A DNA stretch of 6,380 nucleotides from Burkholderiales bacterium. Lineage in GTDB: Bacteria > Pseudomonadota > Gammaproteobacteria > Burkholderiales > Burkholderiaceae_C. The notes beneath the pieces were generated by a model. The model was not told the DNA's origin. It was given only the letters and a program-made list of their open reading frames with translations, and searched no databases. The DNA lies in contig JANXTP010000318.1 of assembly GCA_025352345.1 (NCBI GenBank), positions 1 to 6,380 of the forward strand. The letters are read 5' to 3'. A program made the translations under genes and the position numbers. Positions 1-6,380 of this stretch are shown here, piece after piece; position 1 is the stretch's first letter; every line of letters begins with the position of its first letter.

Positions 1-345
1 CAGCAGGTCTGCGACATCGCCGCGAGCATCCGCCCTTCCGCGCGCGGCGAGCTCGAGATCACCGACATCAACGCGGCGTACCTGCAGAAGAACCAGCTCA
101 ACGTCGAGATCATGGGCCGTGGTTACGCCTGGCTCGACACCGGCACCCACGACAGCCTGCTCGAGGCCGGGCAGTTCATCGCCACGCTCGAGAAGCGCCA
201 GGGGCTGAAGGTCGCGTGCCCGGAGGAGATCGCGTTTCGCGCCGGGTGGATCGGCGCCGAGCAGCTCGAGAATCTCGCCCGGCCGATGATGAAGAACGGC
301 TACGGGCAGTACCTGATGCGCATCGTGCGCGAGACCGTCTACTGA
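1..345 (+). CDS. rfbA: Glucose-1-phosphate thymidylyltransferase, C-terminal 114 residues (5' end outside window)
   Basis: This is the 3' part of RmlA/RfbA, the cytoplasmic enzyme that joins glucose-1-phosphate and dTTP into dTDP-glucose, the first step towards dTDP-L-rhamnose and other dTDP-sugars. The frame is open from base 1 and stops at TGA 343-345. Recognisable family signatures occur in order: RGELEITDINAAYL (about residues 16-29 of the fragment), VEIMGRGYAWLDTGTHDSLL (35-54), EKRQGLKVACPEEIA (64-78) and the terminal NGYGQYLMR. These match the C-terminal third of the usual ~290-residue protein, ending at the normal place, so the gene appears intact here. The catalytic N-terminal nucleotide-binding part is outside the window. 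The next gene on the same strand starts 58 bp downstream, so the two may have been cotranscribed. The family call is firm; the paralogue name (rfbA, rmlA or rffH) depends on the upstream context. Confidence 0.97.
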   Translation, partial: QQVCDIAASIRPSARGELEITDINAAYLQKNQLNVEIMGRGYAWLDTGTHDSLLEAGQFIATLEKRQGLKVACPEEIAFRAGWIGAEQLENLARPMMKNGYGQYLMRIVRETVY

Positions 346-403
346 GCAAACAAGTCGCGGTTGGTACGCATGGCGCCGCAGCCGCGGCGCTTCACTGGGC
401 CCC

Positions 404-1102
404 ATGGACATCATCAACCTCAGCGAGGCAGAACCGGCGTGGAACTGGCTCCACGAGCTCACCACCGCGCCCGAGCCGCTGCGCTGGCGCCATGCCACCA
501 CGCTTGAGGTCGGGGTGCCGGCATGGGTTCCCAAGCCGCAGTCCTGGCGCCGCATGGTCGCGGCGAACCGCGCCGCCACGCTGCTCGCACCGCCCTCGTC
601 GCTGCTGGTCTCGCACGGCCCGCGCATGACGATGTATGGCTCGCTCGCCCTGGCGGCCAGATTCCGGGCGCGACGACATCTCGCCTATGCGTTCAATTTC
701 ACGACACTGGCGATGGCGCCGTCGACGCGCCGCGTCATGCACAGCGCGTTCAGCCGCGTCGATCGCTTCGTCGTCTTCTCGACCATGGAGCGCCGCCTGT
801 ACGCGGACTTCTTCGATCTCGACATCGCGTCGCTTCGACATGCTGCACTGGAGCGTGCGACCACCCGTCGCAGACCCGGCCCGCGACCCTTCGTTGCCGG
901 ACGCCTACCTCTGCGCCATCGGCAGCCAGGGGCGCGACGTCGACAACGGTTTGCCCGTGCCATCGTCGAACGCCTGTGGGACGACGCGGCGCTGAACCAG
1001 CGGCTGGCGGAGCAGGCGCAATCGTTCGCTCGGCTGAAGTGCAGCGAGCCGTCCGCAGTGGACTACCTCGAAGCCTATTTGAAGCGAGCGCAAACCGCGT
1101 AG
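404..1102 (+). pseudogene. Broken GT-B (GT4-like) glycosyltransferase: frameshift plus internal deletion
   Basis: An uninterrupted 232-residue frame exists, but its protein does not make sense throughout. Residues 1 to about 142 look like the N-terminal acceptor domain of a glycosyltransferase (LVSHGPRMTMYG, HLAYAFNFTTL, RVDRFVVFSTMERRLYADFFDL). From about 834 the sensible reading moves one frame to the right: RFDMLHWSVRPPVADPARDP then DAYLCAIGSQGRD, the usual entry into the second Rossmann domain. Removing one base near 830 restores the frame. Near 936-949 sense returns to the first frame as RFARAIVERLWDDAALNQRL, then FARLKCSEPSAVDYLEAYLKR, a typical glycosyltransferase C-terminus. The body of the second domain, normally about 100-150 residues carrying the sugar-nucleotide site, is absent. 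The stretch 834-940 read in the long frame is Arg/Pro-rich nonsense. No clear ribosome binding site precedes ATG 404. Loss of function is an inference; the frameshift alone could be a sequencing error, the deletion less easily. Family membership is from pattern recognition. Confidence 0.8.
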
Positions 1103-1126
1103 AGCCGATGCCCGCGGCGTGGGCCT

Positions 1127-1148
1127 CGCGCCATCGATCGATGGCGCG
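1127..1148. repeat. 22-bp perfect palindrome, possible hairpin or protein site
   Basis: The half-site CGCGCCATCGA is followed directly by its reverse complement. As RNA or single-stranded DNA it would fold into a 9-bp stem with a GATC loop. The stem can be lengthened by GGCC (1122-1125) pairing with GGCC (1152-1155) across a small asymmetric internal loop. It sits 24 nt after the stop of the broken glycosyltransferase, where a terminator would be expected, but there is no following T-tract, so it is not a classical intrinsic terminator. It could be a 3' end hairpin or a dimeric protein site. Confidence 0.5.
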
Positions 1149-1575
1149 TCAGGCCGCCCGCTGTCGATGTAGCACCGCGTAAGCCGCGTATCCGTCAGCC
1201 GCAGCGCGCGCCCGCCGGCGTCGCATCTGTAAGCGCACGCGACGACGGCGTCGATCAACCGATCTCGGCGTGACGAAGCCCGTCGATTTGTGCGGGTTTT
1301 CCAGCAGGCACGGCAAGTGCGACCCGATCAGACACGCATGCCGGCACTCGTTCAAATTTCGGGTGGTTTCGGTAGCTTCTGAAACCTTTAGTCACCACTG
1401 AAACATGCACTAGCGCCATTGCCTTCAAGTGTTCTCAATCGCTGCCGACAACAACCTGACCCGAGGTGCTGTCTGTGCTCCAGGAGATCGCAACGACAGT
1501 TCGGGTTTCGTCAGAGGTACTCGCGCAAAGCGCCATACCGACTCCGTCGGTCCGACGCGTATCTCCAAGTTTCCT

Positions 1576-1594
1576 GACCGGCCATTGGCCGGTC
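1576..1594. repeat. 19-bp inverted repeat upstream of the lipoprotein gene, candidate operator or leader hairpin
   Basis: GACCGGCCA and TGGCCGGTC are exact 9-nt arms around one central T. The right edge lies 28 nt before the ATG of the DUF1996 lipoprotein. That location fits either a dimeric regulator site overlapping the promoter or leader, or a hairpin in the 5' untranslated region. GC-rich sequence produces such symmetry fairly often, so function is only a suggestion. Confidence 0.4.
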
Positions 1595-1622
1595 GCATCA
1601 CTTTCCGCGAGCACCAACTATC

Positions 1623-3017
<1,395 letters not shown>

Positions 3018-3222
3018 ACCGACCAAAAGTTGCCGGAAGATCGTTTCTCGAGGCAGGCCGACTTGGCCCCTTACCTGGGCCGGCGGCCGTGAAGCTAAAG
3101 CCTCGTTTGTATCCCGGCGGAGCCGTTTGACGAGTACGTGCCCGGATCCGGTTTAGCGTGAAGATCGGATGCCTGGCGCGCCACATCTGGAAGTGGTCCT
3201 ACACCGGAACCGCGCTGCGGAC

Positions 3223-3504
3223 CTAAAACCAGTCATCGCAAAGAATCTGTCGGATCGCGTTCGGAACGCCCGGGCAGCACCTCCCCTCCGGACATACAAC
3301 TGTTCGGTCGGGCCGTCGATTCAGCCAGGCTCCCCACCACGCGAACGTCGAGTTGATGATGACGTTAGCGCGACACTGCGTCATCAGGTACAGCTGCTCC
3401 GCGGCCGATAGCTCGGTGGCGAAGCGCATCCCCTGCTGGCCGCCGTGCGGGGCAAAAAACTCCTTCGCCAGATCGGAACGGTCGGGGAACCGGAACCGAA
3501 GCGG
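3223..3504 (-). pseudogene. 3' remnant of a GT11 (alpha-1,2-fucosyltransferase-like) gene
   Basis: Reading the minus strand from 3504 down to the TAG at 3225-3223 gives 93 codons. They contain FPDRSDLAKEFFAPHG, then LSAAEQLYLMTQCRANVIINSTFAWWGAWLN and a short basic tail. The NSTFAWWGAWLN block, preceded by a helix of the LMxxCRxNVI type, is the hallmark C-terminal motif of GT11 fucosyltransferases, usually about 280-300 residues long. The N-terminal two thirds, including the HxxRR-like GDP-fucose binding region, are absent. The fragment begins directly after the stop codon of the GT25 gene (3507-3505) and is in the same frame, so a deletion or recombination joined the two. The only internal ATG (3429) leaves too little for an enzyme. 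I regard it as non-functional. Family call from motif; substrate not determinable. Confidence 0.8.
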
Positions 3505-4227
3505 TCAGGAATTTTCGAGCTCGACTCTTTTTTTTGCGGCGCGGTGGCGACGAATCTTTTGCACCATTTCTCGAACGATCGGTGCGCGATCGAACCACCT
3601 CAACGAATGGATGTCGGTGCGCGAGGCGCGCTGGTAGCCGAGTTCGGGAATCGCGGCGAATACACGCACCGCCGGGTTGTCGGCCCTGAACCGCGAGTAG
3701 GCGCCGTCGACGTGCATCGGCCCACCGTCTATGTGCCCGGGAGGGCGCTGCAATGTGGCTTCCAGGTACGTGATCAGCCTTCCGATCACTGGACCGTTGA
3801 AGGCCACGAAATGTGCGGTGATCAATGATGCGGACGGACGAATCTGCGTCAATGGTTCACCGCTGGTCACTACGTCGGTCACGCAACCACCGTAGAAGAT
3901 TCCCCAATCCGCCGGCAACGCTTCAAGCGCGGTCCGGCTTCGCGCAGCGATGTCTGGAATGAAGTCGAGATCATCTTCCAGGACCAGCACATTGCGAAAA
4001 GACTTCGCCTCCCGCAAGACACCCAGATGACTCATGAAGCAGCCGCGCGCACCGATGCTGTCGAAGCCTTCGGCGTCGAGAGGGCGAACCGCATCGAACA
4101 GCGAAACATTGGAGGAGGCAAAACTCAGCCCGACAAGCTTCAACTGCTCGGTAATTTCGGCGCGGCGGTCGGTGCGGTGTGCAAGATTGATGACCCGTAT
4201 GGTCTCGAAGTCGGCAAGTGATTTCAT
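3505..4227 (-). CDS. GT25-family (LPS-type) glycosyltransferase
   Basis: A 240-residue protein of the glycosyltransferase family 25 type, which transfers sugars (often galactose) during lipopolysaccharide or capsule synthesis at the cytoplasmic face. Family landmarks: IRVINLAHRTDRR at residues 10-22, RGCFMSHLGVLREA at 61-74, and the metal/donor-binding VLVLEDDLDF at 80-89 (Glu84, Asp85, Asp86). A later GHIDGGPMHVDGAYSRFR block (about 165-182) corresponds to the conserved Asp-rich C-terminal region, followed by the basic tail RRHRAAKKR. Length is near the family norm, so it appears complete. ATG 4227-4225 is preceded by GAGA at 4235-4232 with short spacing, and its start overlaps the stop of the small upstream ORF (ATGA), suggesting translational coupling. 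Downstream, in the same frame after the stop, lies a truncated GT11 fragment, so its C-terminus sits close to a recombination junction. Donor and acceptor cannot be read from the sequence. Confidence 0.9.
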   Translation of the reverse strand: MKSLADFETIRVINLAHRTDRRAEITEQLKLVGLSFASSNVSLFDAVRPLDAEGFDSIGARGCFMSHLGVLREAKSFRNVLVLEDDLDFIPDIAARSRTALEALPADWGIFYGGCVTDVVTSGEPLTQIRPSASLITAHFVAFNGPVIGRLITYLEATLQRPPGHIDGGPMHVDGAYSRFRADNPAVRVFAAIPELGYQRASRTDIHSLRWFDRAPIVREMVQKIRRHRAAKKRVELENS

Positions 4228-4511
4228 GTTTTCTCGATATGCAACGGATTTACGGCGATCCAGTCCGTCACCCCAGCTATTCGCGCCGCGAGTTTGATTT
4301 TCCTCCCGTGTTCAGCGTGACCCCGCAGCCGACGCAACGGCAACCTCAACCAAGGGTCTAGGGCGCCGAATTCTCCGAATGTTAGCGCCGAAGGTGTCAA
4401 CGCCGATTTGAAACTGACCCACTCTTCGTCGAATCGCCGAAGTAGAAGTGACCCACCTCGCCTTTCCAGTTCGATGCGTCGAGTGTCATCGCCAACCACC
4501 GTATCGCTCAC
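4224..4511 (-). CDS. Small unrecognised ORF, possibly the 3' remnant of a longer gene, coupled to the GT25 gene
   Basis: I do not recognise this protein. The minus-strand frame reads coherently from about 4511 to the TGA at 4226-4224: DDTRRIELERRGGSLLLRR, FDEEWVSFKSALTPSALTF, ALDPWLRLPLRRLRGHAEHG, IAGVTDWIAVNPLH. It is soluble and basic with alternating short strands, unlike the Arg/Ser nonsense of nearby shadow frames. The strongest support is its end: the TGA overlaps the GT25 ATG in an ATGA arrangement, typical of operon neighbours. GTG 4511-4509 would give 95 residues but has no good ribosome site. The frame stays open further, to ATG 4733, but beyond about 4520 it runs antisense to the conserved start of the GT4 gene and looks like a shadow. 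So either this is a small gene divergent from that glycosyltransferase or, more likely, the tail of a gene whose 5' part was replaced. No function is proposed. Confidence 0.45.
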   Translation of the reverse strand: MSDTVVGDDTRRIELERRGGSLLLRRFDEEWVSFKSALTPSALTFGEFGALDPWLRLPLRRLRGHAEHGRKIKLAARIAGVTDWIAVNPLHIEKT

Positions 4512-4521
4512 AATCCATGCG

Positions 4522-5694
4522 ATGCTTCCGCAACCATCTGACTCGGAGCCTATCGGGCGTTCGCGAATCCTGTTCTTGACGCTTGCCGATGTCGAGGACC
4601 GTTCCTTCGGCGGTGCGATGCGCAGCAATGACATCCGAGGCGCGCTGCAGCAGTTGGCCGACGTCGATACGCTCGTGATACACGGCGCCAGCCGGTTCGC
4701 GCGCGAGGCGTCCTGGAACGGGCAGCGGGTCAAGCACGCAACCTACAGTCAACGTGGCCTGTCGCTCACGGCGCTGGCCCAGCGGCGCCAGATTCGGGCG
4801 TGGGTCACCGACACGATCAAAGCAGGCCGCTATGACGTGATCGTCGCCCGCTATCTCGGGTTGGCGCTTTTCGTGCCATTCGGACAATGGCGCCGGCTCG
4901 TGCTCGATGCGGACGACATCTTCAAGACGCCACCGGCATCAGGGTCAGTTTCGCGCGCCGTCCGCTTGAAGTTCGGCTTGCGCAACGCAGTCGCGGCAGG
5001 CTTGCTTCGCCTGGCGGGCCATGTCTGGGTCGTGAATCCGCTCGACGGCGCCAGACTCCCTTCGCGGCGCGTCTCGCAGCTTCCGAATGCCGTGTCGCTT
5101 CCACACCTGGGCCAGCTCCGCAGACCGCCGATCGCGCGGCGCATCCTCATGGTCGGCTACTTCGAGCACCCGCCGAATGCCGAAGGTCTGGATTGGTTCG
5201 TCAGCCGGGTCCTGCCGAAGTTGGCCGAGCGACTTCCCGGAGTTGAACTGCATGCAATCGGCAAACATCCGCCGCAATTCTCGGAGCGATTTTCAGGCCG
5301 TGTGGTCGTCCGCGGGTTCGTTGATGATCTTGCGAAGGAGTATGCGCAGGCGGCGCTCGTGATCGCACCCATCCGCTACGGCGGTGGCACCCAGATCAAG
5401 GTGCTCGAGGCGCTGGCGCACGGGCGACCCCTGGTGTCCTCGACGTTTGCGCATGCGGGGTTTGCGCCGCATCTCGTGGACGGCGAGCACCTCTTGGCAG
5501 CGGAGACCGAAGAAGCGTGGCTCCATGCCTGCACCTGGGTGCTGGAGCATCCAGACCTGTCTGAATCGCTGGCCGTGCAAGGGTGTTCCGCAGTCCACGG
5601 CACATACGGCACCGAGAACATGATTTCGGTGATCAAACGAGCGATCCACGGGCTTGTCAAGCGAGTTGACGATCAAGTCACGTGGAGTCCCTAG
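4522..5694 (+). CDS. GT4-family glycosyltransferase (GT-B fold)
   Basis: From the ATG at 4522 this is a 390-residue retaining-type glycosyltransferase, the normal length for GT4/'group 1' enzymes that build surface polysaccharide from nucleotide sugars in the cytoplasm. The N-terminal Rossmann domain begins RILFLTLADVEDRSFGGAMR (about 15-34) and includes YDVIVARYLG and RLVLDADDIFK. The C-terminal domain begins ILMVGYFEHPPNAEGLDWF and contains the family signature APIRYGGGTQIKVLEALAHG, with Gly287-Gly289 and the donor-binding Glu296. Nothing is missing or frameshifted. The frame is open upstream to TTG 4408, but those extra 38 residues are Ser/Arg-rich and lie opposite the small minus-strand ORF, so I start at 4522; no clear ribosome site precedes any of the candidates, and ATG 4474 is an alternative. 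The gene diverges from the minus-strand cluster. Sugar and acceptor are unknown. Confidence 0.9.
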   Translation: MLPQPSDSEPIGRSRILFLTLADVEDRSFGGAMRSNDIRGALQQLADVDTLVIHGASRFAREASWNGQRVKHATYSQRGLSLTALAQRRQIRAWVTDTIKAGRYDVIVARYLGLALFVPFGQWRRLVLDADDIFKTPPASGSVSRAVRLKFGLRNAVAAGLLRLAGHVWVVNPLDGARLPSRRVSQLPNAVSLPHLGQLRRPPIARRILMVGYFEHPPNAEGLDWFVSRVLPKLAERLPGVELHAIGKHPPQFSERFSGRVVVRGFVDDLAKEYAQAALVIAPIRYGGGTQIKVLEALAHGRPLVSSTFAHAGFAPHLVDGEHLLAAETEEAWLHACTWVLEHPDLSESLAVQGCSAVHGTYGTENMISVIKRAIHGLVKRVDDQVTWSP

Positions 5695-5810
5695 GCGGCA
5701 CCGACGCCGGCAAAATTAGATCGTCACTTAATTGCGCGAAGCACGTCGTGCGCGGCTCGTCTCCAATGCCTCGCGCCGAGAGAACCGGGTGCGGTTGGAC
5801 CCGCCACCTA

Positions 5811-5861
5811 CAATCTTCCTACAGGGCCTGGGATCTTCCTTGTCGCACCGACAACTTTCCT
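5811..5861 (+). promoter_or_regulatory. Three phased direct repeats (CAATCTTCCT-like), possible regulator sites
   Basis: CAATCTTCCT (5811-5820), GGATCTTCCT (5831-5840) and CAACTTTCCT (5852-5861) recur at 20 and 21 bp, two helical turns, so all would face the same side of the DNA. They occupy the 233-bp noncoding spacer between the GT4 gene and the TTG-initiated gene at 5928. A TTGACA hexamer follows at 5873-5878, but no good -10 box lies 16-18 bp further on (TGTTGC at 17 bp). A TACAAT hexamer overlaps the first repeat (5809-5814) without a good -35. Arrangement is seen in the sequence; regulatory role is inferred and weak. Confidence 0.3.
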
Positions 5862-5913
5862 GTTTTGTCGTGTTGACAGAGCCTGCTCTGAAAATTGTTG
5901 CAGCGGCCTCATC

Positions 5914-5918
5914 GAGAG
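5914..5918 (+). promoter_or_regulatory. Ribosome binding site GAGAG deciding a TTG start
   Basis: GAGAG is placed 9 nt before TTG 5928. The nearby GTG (5920) and ATG (5923) share a frame that hits TGA after one or two more codons, so they cannot start the open frame. Two further in-frame TTG codons at 5895 and 5898 lack a comparable purine tract. This selects TTG 5928. Confidence 0.5.
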
Positions 5919-5927
5919 AGTGATGAC

Positions 5928-6380
5928 TTGATCAGCGGTACCGATTTGGATAGTGCGCAATTCGACCTTGTCTTGGTCGCGTACCGGAAGGTCGACACGG
6001 AGAAGTCGGTCGCGTTTTTCGATCACGCCTTTGGACCGAAGCGGGTCCGGCGACGCATACTCGTGCTCAATAACGGCGCGTTGGCCTCGACAGTTACGGC
6101 AGCCGCGCCGCGTTGGGAAATCATCGAGGGCTCGAATGCGCTCGCGGAGTTCTCAGGTTGGCAAGAAGGCCTCGCCCAGCGAGACACGGCTGACGGGGCG
6201 CCTGCCGGCGTGATCTTCGTCAACGACTCGGCGGTGACTCACCGTCATTTCACAAGTGCGCGCCGTCTTGCCATGGCCGCCAGCATCAGGAATGCCCCAA
6301 CTGCGGCACTTGTCGCCTTCCGCGACCAGGTCCCAGGTTCATTGGCAGTGGCCGGCTTCGGTCTTGACTCGTGGGCCAGC
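5928..6380 (+). CDS. Unrecognised protein of the polysaccharide locus, N-terminal 151 residues (3' end outside window)
   Basis: The frame runs without a stop from TTG 5928 to the last base. It begins MISGTDLDSAQFDLVLVAYRKVD and continues RRRILVLNNGALAS, then RWEIIEGSNALAEFSGWQEGL, GVIFVNDSAVTHRHFTSARRL and LVAFRDQVPG. The alternation of hydrophobic strands (FDLVLVAY, RILVLNNG, GVIFVNDS) with helices fits an alpha/beta domain. The pattern NNG, then EGSN with FSGWQEGL, then VFVND resembles, from memory only, GT-A-like proteins of unknown function found in O-antigen and capsule clusters; the NDS could play the part of a DXD-like motif. I would not assign activity. No signal peptide or membrane segment is visible in this part. 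The gene follows the GT4 glycosyltransferase on the same strand after a 233-bp spacer, enough for its own promoter. The codon use and open length make it very likely a real gene. Confidence 0.75.
   Translation, partial: MISGTDLDSAQFDLVLVAYRKVDTEKSVAFFDHAFGPKRVRRRILVLNNGALASTVTAAAPRWEIIEGSNALAEFSGWQEGLAQRDTADGAPAGVIFVNDSAVTHRHFTSARRLAMAASIRNAPTAALVAFRDQVPGSLAVAGFGLDSWAS

Larger units (their letters stand above)
1103..1622. other. Gene-free region between the broken glycosyltransferase and the lipoprotein gene
   Basis: I find no credible coding sequence in these 520 bases. The minus-strand frames here (for example 1149-1355) are Arg-rich and lack any recognisable motif. Two symmetrical elements stand out (listed separately): a perfect palindrome at 1127-1148 and an inverted repeat at 1576-1594. 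A third, weaker hairpin (ACCGAC, 3-nt loop, GTCGGT) lies at 1537-1551. The segment around 1350-1440 is visibly richer in A/T than its surroundings and would be a reasonable place for the promoter of the lipoprotein gene, but I cannot point to a convincing -35/-10 pair. No tRNA, transposase remnant or IS end was recognised. Confidence 0.6.

Noticed and set aside
905..1355. Minus-strand frames in the gap after the broken glycosyltransferase as a possible lost gene
   Set aside because: No recognisable motif; part lies antisense to recognisable glycosyltransferase C-terminal sequence. The end near 1149 looks faintly protein-like but not enough to call.
3018..3222. Possible terminator hairpin after the lipoprotein gene (GGCCC at 3065 pairing with GGGCC at 3077)
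   Set aside because: Only a 5-bp stem with a 7-nt loop and no T-tract; expected by chance at this GC content.
3158..3226. Short + strand frame GTG AAG ATC GGA..., 22 residues beginning VKIGCLARHIWKW
   Set aside because: Looks a little like the start of a glycosyltransferase, but too short, no ribosome site and no continuation in another frame.
3223..4227. A GT25-GT11 bifunctional fusion read through the TGA
   Set aside because: The GT25 part already has a full family length, the GT11 part lacks its donor-binding half, and there is no sign of a recoding signal.
4408..4521. N-terminal extension of the GT4 glycosyltransferase from TTG 4408
   Set aside because: The extra residues are Ser/Arg/Pro-rich and unlike a Rossmann-domain start, and the opposite strand reads as coherent protein ending in an ATGA overlap.
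5873..5900. TTGACA hexamer as a sigma-70 promoter for the last gene
   Set aside because: The -35 is perfect, but nothing close to TATAAT lies 16-18 bp downstream, so it is not listed as a promoter.

Overview
The window is a GC-rich stretch (low-to-mid 60% GC by eye) of a bacterial surface-polysaccharide locus, most likely O-antigen, capsule or exopolysaccharide. The organism is probably a betaproteobacterium, perhaps Burkholderiales. This rests on the RmlA C-terminus, the codon style and the lipoprotein with a poly-(Ala-Pro) linker and DUF1996 domain; it is an inference, not a species call.

Layout from left to right. (1) Positions 1-345, + strand: 3' end of rfbA/rmlA (glucose-1-phosphate thymidylyltransferase). 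(2) 404-1102, +: a GT-B glycosyltransferase wrecked by a frameshift near 830 and loss of most of its C-terminal Rossmann domain near 936-949. (3) 1103-1622: a gene-free stretch with a 22-bp perfect palindrome and a 19-bp inverted repeat. (4) 1623-3017, +: a secreted lipoprotein with a small Cys-containing module, a hexanucleotide-encoded (Ala-Pro)n linker and a DUF1996 domain. (5) 3018-3222: about 200 bp with nothing recognisable. (6) A minus-strand cluster, read right to left: a small unrecognised ORF (4511-4224) whose stop overlaps by ATGA the start of a GT25-family glycosyltransferase (4227-3505), followed in the same frame, after the stop, by the last 93 codons of a GT11 (alpha-1,2-fucosyltransferase-like) gene (3504-3223). 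(7) 4522-5694, +: an intact GT4-family glycosyltransferase. (8) 5695-5927: a spacer with three phased short direct repeats. (9) 5928 to the window end, +: a TTG-initiated open frame of unknown function, probably another polysaccharide-locus gene.

How it fits together: RmlA makes dTDP-glucose for dTDP-rhamnose or related sugars. The glycosyltransferases would add sugars to the repeat unit. The DUF1996 lipoprotein is exported and has no established role in assembly. The most notable feature is decay: two glycosyltransferases are clearly broken, and a third short ORF may be a truncated gene. This looks like a recombination-prone, remodelled locus. I do not see a convincing new defence, mobile or regulatory system; the best leads are the broken genes, the coupled small ORF and the lipoprotein architecture.
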